Assembly: GCF_029255185.1 (NCBI RefSeq)
Contig: NZ_JAPUVO010000069.1
Span: 1 to 48,603, forward strand
Direction: 5' to 3'
Length of the DNA: 48,603 bases
Origin: Propionivibrio sp.
GTDB lineage: Bacteria; Pseudomonadota; Gammaproteobacteria; Burkholderiales; Rhodocyclaceae
A program made the position numbers and the translations under genes. Shown here one piece after another: positions 35,267 to 45,204 of the stretch (the stretch's first letter is position 1; each line of letters begins with the position of its first letter). A model generated the notes under the pieces. That model had not been told where the DNA came from, made no database searches, and worked only from the letters and a program-made list of their open reading frames with translations.

Positions 35267-35295
35267 CTGACAGTCAAGGCCAGCCGTGAGATAAT
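35267..35295 (+). promoter_or_regulatory. promoter of the leu operon
   Basis: CTGACA (35267-35272) and GATAAT (35290-35295) with a 17-base spacer lie 37 bases ahead of the leuC ATG. This is the clearest promoter of the region and should serve leuC to asd. Confidence 0.6.
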
Positions 35296-35331
35296 CCGTC
35301 GCTCAGCCAGACTTTTTCGGATAGCCGACCT

Positions 35332-36738
35332 ATGCTCCAAAACTTATACGACAAACTGTGGCAGAGTCATGTGGTGCATGAAGAGGCCGATGGAACTGCG
35401 CTGATTTATGTCGACCGCCACCTGGTGCACGAAGTGACCAGTCCGCAGGCCTTTGAAGGATTGAAACTCTCAGGCCGCAAACCTTGGCGCGCCAGTTCCA
35501 TCGTTGCTACGGCCGACCACAATACGCCGACTAATTTCTGGGAACGCGGCATCGAGGATCCGGTGTCGCGTCTGCAGGTTGAAACGCTTGATGCCAATAT
35601 CCGCGAAGTCGGCGCCTTGGCCTACTTTCCGTTCAAGGATTTGCGGCAAGGGGTCATTCATGTGATCGGTCCGGAAAACGGCGTGACGTTGCCCGGTATG
35701 ACCGTCGTCTGCGGCGATTCGCACACCAGCACGCACGGCGCTTTTGGCTGTATGGCGCTGGGCATTGGCACTTCCGAGGTTGAGCATGTGCTGGCGACGC
35801 AATGTCTGCTGCAGAAGAAATCGAAGACCATGCTCTGTCGTGTTGAGGGCAAGCTCGGCAAGGGCGTGACGGCAAAGGATGTCGCGCTGGCGATTATTGG
35901 TCGCATCGGCACGGCCGGTGGTACGGGTTATGCCATCGAGTTTGGCGGCAGCACGGTTCGCGCCCTGTCGATGGAGGCGCGCATGACGCTGTGCAATATG
36001 GCCATTGAAGCCGGTGCGCGCATGGGCTTCATCGCCGTCGATGACTCGACGATCGATTACTTGAAGGGCCGTCCTTTCGCACCCGAGGCCGAGCAGTGGG
36101 ATGCCGCAGTGGCTTACTGGCGTACGCTGCACAGCGACGAAGGCGCCACCTTCGATTGTGTGTTCGACATGCGCGCCGAGGATATCCAGCCGCAGGTGAC
36201 CTGGGGGACCTCTCCTGAGATGGTCGTGGCCATTGGTGACAAGGTGCCCGATCCGGCCAGCGAAAAAGACCAAGCGCGCCGTGAGGGAATGGAGCGTGCC
36301 CTGCATTACATGGGGCTTGAGGCCAATACGCCGATCACGGCGATTGCTATCGACAAGGTATTCATCGGTTCGTGCACCAACTCGCGTATCGAGGATCTGC
36401 GCGCTGCGGCCAAGGTGGTCGCAGGCCGCAAAGTATCGTCCGCTGTCAAACTGGCGCTGGTGGTTCCGGGTTCAGGTCTGGTCAAGCGACAGGCTGAGTA
36501 TGAGGGGTTGGACAAAATTTTCCGGGCTGCCGGTTTTGAGTGGCGTGAGGCAGGGTGTTCGATGTGCCTGGCGATGAACGCCGACCGTCTTGAAGCGGGG
36601 GAGCGCTGCGCCTCGACGTCAAACCGGAATTTTGAGGGTAGGCAGGGTGCCGGTGGGCGGACCCATCTCGTCAGCCCGGAAATGGCTGCCGCCGCTGCGA
36701 TTGCTGGGCATTTTTCCGATGTTCGTGACTTACTTTGA
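35332..36738 (+). CDS. leuC: 3-isopropylmalate dehydratase large subunit
   Basis: LeuC (468 residues) with LeuD isomerises 2- to 3-isopropylmalate. The [4Fe-4S] ligands lie in [12 protein letters not shown] and in CSMCLAMN, with the substrate-site block [13 protein letters not shown]. The start [15 protein letters not shown] is typical. A small entericidin gene follows after 10 bases, then leuD. It leads the leuC-ecn-leuD-leuB-asd unit. Confidence 0.97.
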   Translation: MLQNLYDKLWQSHVVHEEADGTALIYVDRHLVHEVTSPQAFEGLKLSGRKPWRASSIVATADHNTPTNFWERGIEDPVSRLQVETLDANIREVGALAYFPFKDLRQGVIHVIGPENGVTLPGMTVVCGDSHTSTHGAFGCMALGIGTSEVEHVLATQCLLQKKSKTMLCRVEGKLGKGVTAKDVALAIIGRIGTAGGTGYAIEFGGSTVRALSMEARMTLCNMAIEAGARMGFIAVDDSTIDYLKGRPFAPEAEQWDAAVAYWRTLHSDEGATFDCVFDMRAEDIQPQVTWGTSPEMVVAIGDKVPDPASEKDQARREGMERALHYMGLEANTPITAIAIDKVFIGSCTNSRIEDLRAAAKVVAGRKVSSAVKLALVVPGSGLVKRQAEYEGLDKIFRAAGFEWREAGCSMCLAMNADRLEAGERCASTSNRNFEGRQGAGGRTHLVSPEMAAAAAIAGHFSDVRDLL

Positions 36739-36748
36739 GGAGATAAAC

Positions 36749-36877
36749 GTGAATAAATTCGCTTTCGTACTTTTTGTCATTATTTCTGCATCGTCGCTGT
36801 CCGCCTGCAATACCGTTCATGGTGTGGGCAAGGATATTGAAAAGGGTGGTCAGGCCATCGAAAGGGTTGCCAAGTAA
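36749..36877 (+). CDS. entericidin-family small lipoprotein
   Basis: A 42-residue lipoprotein with a GTG start at 36749 behind TTGAGGAGA. The signal peptide ends in the lipobox LSAC, and the mature part ([20 protein letters not shown]) is the entericidin A/B pattern. It lies between leuC and leuD, which encode the two subunits of one enzyme. This position recurs in betaproteobacteria. The family includes a toxin and antidote pair in E. coli; a single copy is present here. Which of the two roles it has, if either, cannot be told. Confidence 0.85.
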   Translation: MNKFAFVLFVIISASSLSACNTVHGVGKDIEKGGQAIERVAK

Positions 36878-36897
36878 GGCAACTTGCAAGGGAAACT

Positions 36898-37536
36898 ATG
36901 GATAAGTTTGTTCGCCTGGAAGGGCTGGTAGCACCGCTTGATCGAGCCAACGTCGATACCGATGCGATCATTCCGAAACAGTTTTTAAAATCGATCAAGC
37001 GTTCGGGTTTCGGGCCGAACCTGTTCGATGAGTGGCGCTACATGGATATTGGCCAGCCTGGCGAGGATTGCACGAAGCGTCCACGTAATCCAGACTTCCT
37101 GCTCAATCAGTCGCGCTATCAGGGCGCGCAGATTCTGCTGACACGCAAGAACTTTGGCTGCGGAAGTTCGCGTGAGCATGCGCCCTGGGCTTTGCTTGAT
37201 TTTGGTTTCAAGGCGATTCTTGCCGAAAGCTATGCCGACATCTTTTTCAACAACTGCTTCAAGAACGGCATTCTGCCGATCGTTCTGACGGCTGAGGAGA
37301 TCGATGTGCTGTTTGCACAAGCTTTGGCGGCGCCGGGGTACACACTGATCATCGATCTGGAGAAGCAGGTGGTCGTGCGTCCAGACGGTAAGTCGCTGTC
37401 TTTTGCCGTTGATGCCTTCCGCAAGGAGTGCCTGATCAATGGCTGGGACGATATCGGCTTGACCCTGCGCCATGCCGAGAAGATCCATGCGTTTGAGGAA
37501 CAGCGGCGCGCTGAGCAGCCCTGGTTGTTTGCCTAA
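36898..37536 (+). CDS. leuD: 3-isopropylmalate dehydratase small subunit
   Basis: LeuD (212 residues) is the swivelling domain of isopropylmalate isomerase. [32 protein letters not shown] and the C-terminal block [11 protein letters not shown] are conserved. It follows the entericidin gene by 20 bases and precedes leuB by 10 bases. Confidence 0.97.
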   Translation: MDKFVRLEGLVAPLDRANVDTDAIIPKQFLKSIKRSGFGPNLFDEWRYMDIGQPGEDCTKRPRNPDFLLNQSRYQGAQILLTRKNFGCGSSREHAPWALLDFGFKAILAESYADIFFNNCFKNGILPIVLTAEEIDVLFAQALAAPGYTLIIDLEKQVVVRPDGKSLSFAVDAFRKECLINGWDDIGLTLRHAEKIHAFEEQRRAEQPWLFA

Positions 37537-37546
37537 GAGGATGGCT

Positions 37547-38611
37547 ATGAAGATTTGTGTCTTGCCGGGTGACGGCATAGGTCTGGAAATCATGGCCGAG
37601 GCTGTGCGCGTGTTGAAGGCTCTTGACCTGAGGTTCGAGTTGGAAAATGCGCTGCTTGGTGGTTGTGCGGTTGATGCCACGGGCAGCCCGTATCCGGAAG
37701 CGACCCAGAAGCTGGCACAGGCGGCCGATGCCGTACTGCTCGGTGCGGTGGGCGGCCCGAGGTGGGACGTGCTGCCACGTGAGCAGCGTCCGGAGCGCGG
37801 CCTGCTCGGCATCCGCAAGCAGCTCGGCCTGTTTGCCAATCTGCGGCCAGCCATTCTTTATCCGGAGCTTGCCAATGCCTCAACGCTCAAGGCCGAAGTG
37901 GTTGCCGGTCTCGACATCCTGATTGTTCGCGAACTGACTGGCGACATCTATTTTGGCCAGCCACGCGGGATCGAGATGCGCGAAGTGGATGGCATCAATC
38001 AGCGTGTCGGCTTCAATACCATGCACTACAGCGAGAGCGAGATTCGCCGCATCGGTCGCGTTGCCTTTGAAGCGGCGCGCAAGCGCAGCAGGAAGCTGTG
38101 CTCGGTCGACAAGATGAACGTCCTTGAAACGACACAGCTCTGGCGTGATGTGATGAGTGAACTGGCGTCTGAGTACCCGGATGTCGAGCTCTCGCACCTG
38201 CTGGTGGACAATGCCGCCATGCAACTGGTACGCAACCCGAAACAGTTCGACGTGATGGTCACTGGCAATATGTTTGGCGACATTCTGTCGGACGAAGCCT
38301 CAATGCTTACCGGTTCGATCGGCATGCTGCCCTCGGCTTCGCTTGACGAAAACAACAAGGGAATGTACGAACCCTGCCACGGCTCGGCGCCTGATATCGC
38401 GGGCAAGGGCATAGCCAATCCACTGGCTACGATTCTGTCGGTGGCTATGATGATGCGCTATACCTTTGCCATGGAAGACGTGGCGTTGCGTATCGAAGGC
38501 GCGGTCAAGAAAGTACTGGTCCAGGGCTACCGTACTGGCGACATCTACGAGCCAGGCACCAAGCGGGTCGGTACCAAGGAAATGGGTGACGCCGTTCTGG
38601 CGGCTTTGTAA
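37547..38611 (+). CDS. leuB: 3-isopropylmalate dehydrogenase
   Basis: LeuB (354 residues) oxidises and decarboxylates 3-isopropylmalate with NAD+. [19 protein letters not shown] begins the protein; substrate residues are in [19 protein letters not shown], and [19 protein letters not shown] and [13 protein letters not shown] bind metal and cofactor. The ATG at 37547 is chosen because AGAGG lies six bases ahead; the ATG at 37541 touches that site. Confidence 0.97.
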   Translation: MKICVLPGDGIGLEIMAEAVRVLKALDLRFELENALLGGCAVDATGSPYPEATQKLAQAADAVLLGAVGGPRWDVLPREQRPERGLLGIRKQLGLFANLRPAILYPELANASTLKAEVVAGLDILIVRELTGDIYFGQPRGIEMREVDGINQRVGFNTMHYSESEIRRIGRVAFEAARKRSRKLCSVDKMNVLETTQLWRDVMSELASEYPDVELSHLLVDNAAMQLVRNPKQFDVMVTGNMFGDILSDEASMLTGSIGMLPSASLDENNKGMYEPCHGSAPDIAGKGIANPLATILSVAMMMRYTFAMEDVALRIEGAVKKVLVQGYRTGDIYEPGTKRVGTKEMGDAVLAAL

Positions 38612-38644
38612 TGCATATTTGGATGATTTTTTGGGGCAATTGAA

Positions 38645-39775
38645 ATGAAGAAGGTTGGGCTGGTTGGTTGGCGTGGCATGGTCGGTTCGGTGCTCATGCA
38701 ACGCATGGTGGAAGAGGGCGATTTTGATTACGTCGATCCCGTGTATTTCTCGACGTCGGCGATTGGTGGCCAGGCGCCGACGCTGGGTGGCAAGGACGGC
38801 GGCGTCTTGCACGACGCCACGTCGATTGATGTGCTCAAGCAAATGGACGTCATCATCACCTGTCAGGGCGGCGATTACACCAAGGCGGTTTTCCCGAAGC
38901 TACGTGAGACCGGCTGGCACGGTCACTGGATTGATGCGGCTTCAACATTGCGCATGGAAAAGGATGCCGTAATCATTCTTGATCCGGTCAACCTCAACGT
39001 TATTCAGGCGGCGCTGGGCAAAGGCGGAAAGAACTGGATCGGCGGCAATTGCACGGTTTCCCTCATGCTCATGGGGCTGGGTGGTTTGTTGCAGAGCGAT
39101 CTTGTTGAATGGGTTTCGGCAATGACCTATCAGGCCGCTTCTGGCGCCGGTGCGCAAAATATGCGTGAATTGCTTGCACAGATGGGTGCGTTGCATGACG
39201 CTGTCAAATCTGATCTGGCCGATCCGGCCTCGGCCATTCTTGACATTGATCGCAAGGTTGCCGAAACAATGCGTGCGGCCAGCTTTCCGACTAAAAATTT
39301 CCGCAATACGGCGCTGGCCGGCAGTCTGATTCCCTGGATAGACGTTCCGGTTGACGGGGGGCAGTCCAGGGAAGAGTGGAAGGGTGGTGCCGAGTGCAAC
39401 AAGATACTTGGTCGCCCACCGTTCCGCACGCCTGGCAGCATTCCCATCGACGGTCTTTGTGTGCGTGTCGGTGCCATGCGTTGCCACGCGCAAGGTTTGA
39501 CCATCAAGCTCAAGAAGGATGTGCCGCTTGATGAGGTGTCCGAGATCATTGCCAAGGGCAATCAATGGGTCAAGGTGGTGCCGAACGAGCGCGAAATCAG
39601 CGAGCGCGAACTGACGCCCGCCGTTGTGACGGGTACGCTGAACGTACCTGTTGGCCGTCTGCACAAGCTGGCAATGGGTTCGGAGTATCTTGGCGCTTTT
39701 ACCGTTGGCGATCAGTTGTTGTGGGGCGCTGCCGAACCGCTGCGCCGGATGCTACGCCTGTTGCTTGACAACTGA
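38645..39775 (+). CDS. asd: aspartate-semialdehyde dehydrogenase
   Basis: Asd (376 residues) makes aspartate semialdehyde for lysine, threonine, methionine and cell-wall precursors. The catalytic Cys136 is in [30 protein letters not shown] holds the NADPH loop. This is the long Gram-negative form. It lies 33 bases after leuB and ends at a terminator, so it closes the leu unit. Confidence 0.96.
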   Translation: MKKVGLVGWRGMVGSVLMQRMVEEGDFDYVDPVYFSTSAIGGQAPTLGGKDGGVLHDATSIDVLKQMDVIITCQGGDYTKAVFPKLRETGWHGHWIDAASTLRMEKDAVIILDPVNLNVIQAALGKGGKNWIGGNCTVSLMLMGLGGLLQSDLVEWVSAMTYQAASGAGAQNMRELLAQMGALHDAVKSDLADPASAILDIDRKVAETMRAASFPTKNFRNTALAGSLIPWIDVPVDGGQSREEWKGGAECNKILGRPPFRTPGSIPIDGLCVRVGAMRCHAQGLTIKLKKDVPLDEVSEIIAKGNQWVKVVPNEREISERELTPAVVTGTLNVPVGRLHKLAMGSEYLGAFTVGDQLLWGAAEPLRRMLRLLLDN

Positions 39776-39791
39776 TTGATTTGTTTGGAAG

Positions 39792-39820
39792 AAAACCGGA
39801 GTATGCACGCTGGTTTTTTT
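39792..39820 (+). terminator. intrinsic terminator after asd
   Basis: AAAACCGG (39792-39799) pairs with CTGGTTTT (39810-39817) with one wobble pair around a 10-base loop, followed by a T-run to 39820 and further T-rich sequence. Confidence 0.65.
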
Positions 39821-39857
39821 ATTTCTTTTATTTTCCACATCATAAGCAAGTTTAGCT

Positions 39858-39885
39858 TGCATGGCTAACCCCATGATGTTATTTT
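39858..39885 (+). promoter_or_regulatory. possible fimV promoter in an AT-rich stretch
   Basis: TTGCAT (39858-39863) and TATTTT (39880-39885) are 16 bases apart, about 35 bases before the fimV GTG. Two small inverted repeats (GCAAG/CTTGC at 39846-39860; CATGG/CCATG at 39860-39875) overlap the -35 box. The assignment is weak. Confidence 0.35.
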
Positions 39886-39918
39886 AATAATTCCGATTTC
39901 GACGCTCAGGGTGGCGCC

Positions 39919-42900
39919 GTGGCCAATAAAACAGATATGACACCAAAACATCTTGGATTGCGTACCTCCGTAATGGCGGTTGCATCCTGTCTTGTGCTTT
40001 CAGGAATTCCGCTGGCAGCGCACGCTGCGGGTCTGGGTAAAATTGCCGTGCTTTCGGCGCTGGGGCAACCCCTGCGCGCCGAGATAGAACTCTCCGCAAC
40101 GCGCGAAGAGCTCTCCGACATGAAGGCGCAGCTCGCGTCCCCGGATGCATTCAAACAGGCGGGTCTGGATTACGCGACGACTTTGCTGAGTATCCGCTTC
40201 AGCATGGACAAGCGTGCCAACGGCCAATCCGTCATCAGGCTGACATCCGACAAGCCGATCAACGATCCCTTTGTTGATATGCTGCTTGAACTTAACTGGC
40301 CGACCGGTCGTTTGGTTCGCGAATATACCTTCCTGCTTGATCCGCCGGAAGTCGCTGCCAAGGGTTTTCCACCCGTTGCTCCGGCAATAGTCAGGCCTGC
40401 GCTTTCGGTCAGCAAGCCACCGGTACCGGTAACGCGGATGCCGGCGCCGATTGACGACGAATTGCGTAGTAAGGCAATGGCCAAGGTTCGGGTGCAGGAA
40501 ACAACGCAACAACCGGTGCAACAACCGGCTGAGCGGCGGGATGTTCGTGAAGTCAAACGCGGCGATACCCTGAGAAAAATTGCCAGCGAGACCAAGCCGG
40601 AGGGCGTCTCACTGGAGCAAATGTTGGTGGGTTTGTTGCGCGCCAATCAGGAAGCTTTCGACGGTGGTAATATGAACCGCTTGAAGGCTGGCAAGATTCT
40701 TTCGCTGCCCGAGAAAGCAGCCGTCGAAGCGGTTTCCACAGGGGATGCCAGTAAAATTGTTGTTGCCCAGTCATCCGACTGGAATGCTTACCGCAGCAAG
40801 TTGGCGGGTGTTGCGGCACAGACCCCGGTGAAGGAATCGACAGCCAGGCAGGAGTCTGGCGGCAAGATAACGGCAAAAGTCGATGACAAGGCCACTCCGG
40901 CTGCAGAGCCCAAGGATCAGCTGAAGGTTTCACCGACGGAAACGGCCGCTAGCAAATCGGCTGCTGCAGCAGCAAAGCGCAGTGAAGAAGACCAGATTGC
41001 CAAGGAGAAGGCGCTCAATGAGGCCAAACAACGCTTGGTCACTCTTGAGAAAAATGTTGCTGACTTGCAGAAACTGGTTGAGCTGAAAAATCAGAGTCTT
41101 GCTGAATTGCAAAAGCAGGCTGCCGAAAAGGCCGCGCTGGCCGAAGTGAAGAAGCCGGTGGAGCAGGTCAAGCCTCCCCCAGCACCGCCAGTTCCGCCAC
41201 CCGCACCTGTCATCGTGGCGCCTCCTCCCAAGCCTGAGCCTGTGGTAGAGGCTGCTGTCGTGAAACCCGTGGAAAAGCCGGTTGAGGTGAAACCACCCGA
41301 GCCTGTTGCCAAGGCTGTGGAAGCCAAACCCGAACCTAAGCCCGAGCCCGAGCCGAAAGTTGAGCCCAAGCCGGTTGAAGCAGTTAAGCCCGTTGAAGCG
41401 CCGAAAGCCAAGCCGTTGCCCCCTTTAATGCCTGTCCCGGAGGAGCCTGGTCTGGTCGACGGATTGCTCGACAACCCGCTGGTTCTTCTGGTCGGCGGTG
41501 GCGGAATTCTGGCGATCATCGCCGCCTATTTCGTGGTTCGACGTCGGCGTGCTCGCATGGGGGAGGCACCCCTGGGGCTGGGCAGCAGCCTGTCGCAGCA
41601 ATTTAGTGGCTTGACGGCCAACTCGATTTTCCGCAGTACAGGCGGGCAGAGTGTTGATACCTCGCATGGGCCGGCACAAACCGATTTCAGTCAGGCTGGA
41701 CCGGGCAGTATCGATACGGATGAGGTTGATCCGGTAGCTGAGGCCGACGTTTACATGGCCTATGGTCGCGATGTCCAGGCCGAGGAAATCCTTGTTGAAG
41801 CCCGGCAGAAAGATCCGAAGCGCTATGCCATTCATTTGAAGTTGCTTGAGATTTATTCAAACCGGAAGGATCTCCAGCAATTCGAGACGCTGGCAACCGA
41901 TCTGTACACCGAGACCAGCGGTGTCGGCGCCGACTGGGAAAAAGCAGTCGCAATGGGCCTCAAGCTTGAACCGGGCAATCCGCTGTTTGGCGGGTCTGCG
42001 CAAGAAGCTCCAGCGGCTCCAGCGGTTCCAACGGGCACGGCGGCATTTGATGCAAATGCAACCGTGGTTGTTACGCCCCAAGCGATGAAGCAAACCGTCA
42101 GCACGCAAGGAGAATTGTCACAATCGGCCAGCGTGGCGAGCACCAGTGAGCCCGTTGCAGTTCCCGTCGCTGCACCCGATCTGACCAGTCTTGATTTTGA
42201 CCTTGGACGGGGTGACAACAAAGCCTCGGCCACGTCCCAGAGTGACAGTACCAAGGCTACGATGGCGGACACCCTTAAGCTGCCCGCACCGGTGGTTGAT
42301 GAGGCAGCTCTCGATTTTGATCTTGCGGTCGACAGCCCGTTGGTTTCAAACATTACTGCTAGTGTGCCGGCAGTTGGTCTTGACTTTGATTTTCCAGATA
42401 TTTCGACAGCGGAAACGCCTCAGGTAGAAGCCAAGAATGAGCCTGCCGATCTTGATTTTGATATCGATAACGAGCCAAGCTCGGAGGAGATAACAGAATT
42501 TCAGGTGGGTACAAGGAGTATGTCGAGTGACGTACTTGCTGCTGCGTCAGACGACGACCTTGGCGTCCGGTTTGACGTCAGTCTGACCGAGTCGACCTTT
42601 CTTGGACAATCATTGCCTGAGCCGTCGTCCTTCGATCTCTCCTCAATCGATCTGGACCTCAAAGAGCCTGAACTCATCATTCCGTCACCGCCCCCGCCGC
42701 CCGTGATTGAAGACCTTCCTGCACCGGATAGTTCATTCGAAAGAATACAGGTGTCGACCGCAGTCAATCCAAATTTTGAAATAGCGCAGGCAGAAACTCT
42801 CATCAGTCCGCGGGTTGTCGTTGAGCAGGATCTCCCACAGCATCCCGATGTCGTTGCCAGCGAAGAAGTGACGACCAAACTTGATCTGGCGAAAGCCTAT

Positions 42901-43014
42901 GAGGAAATGGGTGACTTCGAGGGTGCGCGCGAACTTCTGCAAGAAGTTCTGAAAGAGGGCGATGCTACGCAACGCACAAAAGCACAGCTTATTCTTGCCA
43001 AAATTGGCGAATAA
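39919..43014 (+). CDS. fimV: polar hub protein FimV
   Basis: FimV (1031 residues) is an inner-membrane, peptidoglycan-binding hub for type IV pili and pole organisation. A signal peptide ends near residue 36 (LAAHA); the FimV N-terminal domain follows (GLGKIAVLSALGQPLRAEIE), then a LysM-type domain (about 210-265), a coiled coil (about 345-405), a Pro/Glu/Lys/Val-rich linker (415-510), a membrane helix (about 520-541) followed by RRRRAR, and a cytosolic part with a TPR-like C-terminus (986-1031). Four LDFD repeats lie at 758, 798, 821 and 845. The GTG at 39919 has AGGGTGG upstream; an ATG at 39937 is an alternative. Confidence 0.92.
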   Translation: MANKTDMTPKHLGLRTSVMAVASCLVLSGIPLAAHAAGLGKIAVLSALGQPLRAEIELSATREELSDMKAQLASPDAFKQAGLDYATTLLSIRFSMDKRANGQSVIRLTSDKPINDPFVDMLLELNWPTGRLVREYTFLLDPPEVAAKGFPPVAPAIVRPALSVSKPPVPVTRMPAPIDDELRSKAMAKVRVQETTQQPVQQPAERRDVREVKRGDTLRKIASETKPEGVSLEQMLVGLLRANQEAFDGGNMNRLKAGKILSLPEKAAVEAVSTGDASKIVVAQSSDWNAYRSKLAGVAAQTPVKESTARQESGGKITAKVDDKATPAAEPKDQLKVSPTETAASKSAAAAAKRSEEDQIAKEKALNEAKQRLVTLEKNVADLQKLVELKNQSLAELQKQAAEKAALAEVKKPVEQVKPPPAPPVPPPAPVIVAPPPKPEPVVEAAVVKPVEKPVEVKPPEPVAKAVEAKPEPKPEPEPKVEPKPVEAVKPVEAPKAKPLPPLMPVPEEPGLVDGLLDNPLVLLVGGGGILAIIAAYFVVRRRRARMGEAPLGLGSSLSQQFSGLTANSIFRSTGGQSVDTSHGPAQTDFSQAGPGSIDTDEVDPVAEADVYMAYGRDVQAEEILVEARQKDPKRYAIHLKLLEIYSNRKDLQQFETLATDLYTETSGVGADWEKAVAMGLKLEPGNPLFGGSAQEAPAAPAVPTGTAAFDANATVVVTPQAMKQTVSTQGELSQSASVASTSEPVAVPVAAPDLTSLDFDLGRGDNKASATSQSDSTKATMADTLKLPAPVVDEAALDFDLAVDSPLVSNITASVPAVGLDFDFPDISTAETPQVEAKNEPADLDFDIDNEPSSEEITEFQVGTRSMSSDVLAAASDDDLGVRFDVSLTESTFLGQSLPEPSSFDLSSIDLDLKEPELIIPSPPPPPVIEDLPAPDSSFERIQVSTAVNPNFEIAQAETLISPRVVVEQDLPQHPDVVASEEVTTKLDLAKAYEEMGDFEGARELLQEVLKEGDATQRTKAQLILAKIGE

Positions 43015-43036
43015 TCGGCTACAAATCTAAGATCTT

Positions 43037-43070
43037 GGCCGCAGCTCCGTTCCCCGGGCTGCGGCCTTTT
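43037..43070 (+). terminator. intrinsic terminator after fimV
   Basis: GGCCGCAGC (43037-43045) and GCTGCGGCC (43058-43066) form a perfect 9-bp stem, followed by TTTT. It lies 22 bases after the fimV stop and 24 before the next gene. Confidence 0.8.
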
Positions 43071-43093
43071 ATTTCGTGCTACTGGACATCTCC

Positions 43094-43696
43094 ATGTCCC
43101 GCCTTACTGTTCATCCAACGACGCGTCTACTTGTCTGGTTATGGCTTCTCGTCGTCGTGCAATGCATGAGTGGCGTAGTGCTGGCCACTGCCATTCTGTC
43201 TCTGCCATTATGCGGATTGCATGTTTTGAAGCGTGGCTGGCGCCTTGTTTGGCGGACGCGTTGGCTGCTGATCTCGCTGCTGATCATTTTTTCCTGGGGT
43301 GTTGCCGGTGAGCCGCTCTGGCACGGCGCCCCGGCGCCGACCCACGAAGGCTTGCGCGAAGCGTTGACCCATCTCGGGCGCTTGGTGCTGGTACTGATTG
43401 CCGTTGCTGCTTTTCTGGAAACAATGCCACTTCCCGAATTGCTGGCCGCCACCCATACCTTGCTCAAGCCCTTGCAACATTTTGGGCTGGATTCGGAGCG
43501 GGGGGTGGTGCGTCTCATGCTGGTGTTGCGTTATGTTGAAACACTGCCACGTCCTCGAGATTGGCGAGACTTGCTCAACGCTCCAGTGTCAGGCGTGAGT
43601 GAACGGATTGAGATAAATCATCAGTCGCTGTGCCGGTCCGATTATCTTCTCTGCGTATTCCTCGTTGCAGCGGTGACCTTTTGTTGTTTCAGGTAA
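43094..43696 (+). CDS. CbiQ/EcfT-like membrane protein
   Basis: A 200-residue membrane protein with about four hydrophobic segments (16-35, 36-50, 60-80, 100-120) and a last one at the C-terminus (about 183-198). The region after the third segment (MPLPELLAATHTLLKPLQHF and ERGVVRLMLVLRYVETLPR) resembles the coupling-helix part of CbiQ/EcfT energy-coupling proteins. No EcfA ATPase or S-component is near. The gene sits between fimV and truA, behind the fimV terminator and 9 bases ahead of truA. The ATG at 43094 is chosen; a GTG at 43076 is possible. Confidence 0.5.
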   Translation: MSRLTVHPTTRLLVWLWLLVVVQCMSGVVLATAILSLPLCGLHVLKRGWRLVWRTRWLLISLLIIFSWGVAGEPLWHGAPAPTHEGLREALTHLGRLVLVLIAVAAFLETMPLPELLAATHTLLKPLQHFGLDSERGVVRLMLVLRYVETLPRPRDWRDLLNAPVSGVSERIEINHQSLCRSDYLLCVFLVAAVTFCCFR

Positions 43697-43705
43697 GTGT
43701 TCAGG

Positions 43706-44497
43706 ATGCGATTTGCTCTCGGTGTGGAATATGACGGAAGCGCCTTTCATGGCTGGCAGAAGCAGCCAGGGGCCCCTACGGTGCAAGACGTGCTGGAAGC
43801 CGCCTTGCAGCGGATCGCCGGGGCGCCGGTCAAAGTCGTGTGCGCCGGCCGAACCGACGCCGGTGTGCACGCAACGGGTCAGGTCGTGCATTTCGACACC
43901 TTGGTCGAACGTCCACTGAGTGCCTGGGTGCGCGGCGTCAACACCTTTCTTCCGCTCACCGTTTCAGTACGCTGGGCGCGTCCGGTCGGAGACGATTTTC
44001 ATGCGAGGTTTTCTGCCTACGGGCGTTGCTATCGATACCTGTTGCTTAATCAGCTGCAGCGTACCGGTGTCTGGCATGGGCGTGCCGGCTGGTATCATCA
44101 TCCACTGGAGGTCGGGCGTATGCAGCAGGCGGCCGCATTGCTGCTCGGAGAGCATGACTTTTCAGCCTTCCGGGCGGCGGATTGCCAGGCCAAATCACCA
44201 CTCAAGACGATGCGCTATGCTTGCGTGCGACGCTGCGGCGAAATGATTGTTTTTGATTTCGAGGCTGGTGCTTTTTTACAGCACATGGTACGTAACCTGG
44301 TGGGCAGTCTGGTCTATATTGGGCAGGGTAAACATCCTCCCGAATGGATGGCGAAGTTGCTGGCTGCGGGCGATCGCCGTCTGGCTGCGCCGACGTTTTC
44401 TGCGGCCGGGCTGTATTTGGTGGGAGTCAAGTATGAATCGCAGTGGCGGTTGCCGGTCAGCGAGGATTCCTTCTTTTCCGGCGCGTTAGGCTTTTGA
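43706..44497 (+). CDS. truA: tRNA pseudouridine(38-40) synthase TruA
   Basis: TruA (263 residues) modifies U38-U40 of the tRNA anticodon arm. The catalytic Asp51 is in CAGRTDAGVHATGQV; VEYDGSAFHGWQKQ and FLQHMVRNLVGSL are conserved. The ATG at 43706 agrees with the family start (MRFALGVEYDG); a GTG three codons earlier is less likely. It overlaps nothing and trpF follows after 20 bases, the common truA-trpF arrangement. Confidence 0.96.
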   Translation: MRFALGVEYDGSAFHGWQKQPGAPTVQDVLEAALQRIAGAPVKVVCAGRTDAGVHATGQVVHFDTLVERPLSAWVRGVNTFLPLTVSVRWARPVGDDFHARFSAYGRCYRYLLLNQLQRTGVWHGRAGWYHHPLEVGRMQQAAALLLGEHDFSAFRAADCQAKSPLKTMRYACVRRCGEMIVFDFEAGAFLQHMVRNLVGSLVYIGQGKHPPEWMAKLLAAGDRRLAAPTFSAAGLYLVGVKYESQWRLPVSEDSFFSGALGF

Positions 44498-44517
44498 GCA
44501 AGAGGAACTTGTCAACG

Positions 44518-45150
44518 ATGAAACCGCGCATCAAGATTTGCGGGCTGACCCGGATCGAGGATTTGCATGCGGCTGTGGACGCCGGTGCCGACGCCATTGG
44601 CCTGGTTTTCTACCCACCCAGCCCGCGGTTTATCGATCTGCCGCAAGCCGCCGAATTGGCGCGCGCAGTTCCGCCCCTGGTCACTATCGTCGGCCTCTTC
44701 GTTAATGCCGATCCGGTAGTGGTTGAGGAAACACTGGCCGCACTTCCCATCCACCTGCTGCAATTCCACGGCGACGAGGATGAACGCTATTGCAGGCAGT
44801 TCGATCGCCCCTACATAAAAGCGGTGCGCGTCAAGCCGGGGGTGGATTTGGTACAATGCGCTGCGGCTTATCCTTCGGCGCAGGCGATTCTTCTGGATGC
44901 CTTTGTTGACGGCTTCGGTGGTGGCGGTAAGATTTTTGACTGGGCGCTGATACCGTCGGCGTTGCGCACGCCGATTATCCTTTCCGGCGGGCTGGATGCT
45001 GGCAACGTGGCGGAAGCGATAAGCCGTGTGCGGCCGGCGGCAGTTGATGTCTCGTCGGGCGTCGAGGTGAGCAGGGGAATCAAGGACGCTGAAAAGATTC
45101 GTGCTTTTATTGCTGCCGTGCGAGCGGCTGGGTTGATGCCGACCGATTGA
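44518..45150 (+). CDS. trpF: phosphoribosylanthranilate isomerase
   Basis: TrpF (210 residues) carries out the third step of tryptophan synthesis. The TIM barrel shows KICGLTRIEDLHAAVDAGAD with the catalytic Cys, GLVFYPPSPRF, and the C-terminal phosphate loop LSGGLDAGNVAEAI and VDVSSGVE. The ATG at 44518 has an AAGAGGAAC ribosome site. trpB follows after 54 bases. Confidence 0.97.
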   Translation: MKPRIKICGLTRIEDLHAAVDAGADAIGLVFYPPSPRFIDLPQAAELARAVPPLVTIVGLFVNADPVVVEETLAALPIHLLQFHGDEDERYCRQFDRPYIKAVRVKPGVDLVQCAAAYPSAQAILLDAFVDGFGGGGKIFDWALIPSALRTPIILSGGLDAGNVAEAISRVRPAAVDVSSGVEVSRGIKDAEKIRAFIAAVRAAGLMPTD

Positions 45151-45204
45151 TCTGCATCTTGATCGTCTGTTCGTTTTTCATTGCATCTGCCTCAAGGAGA
45201 AATC

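Noticed and set aside
41160-41420. Repetitive Pro/Glu/Lys/Val coding DNA considered as a tandem repeat or CRISPR-like array
   Set aside because: It is the low-complexity linker of FimV; there are no regular repeat-spacer units. No CRISPR array was seen anywhere in the window.
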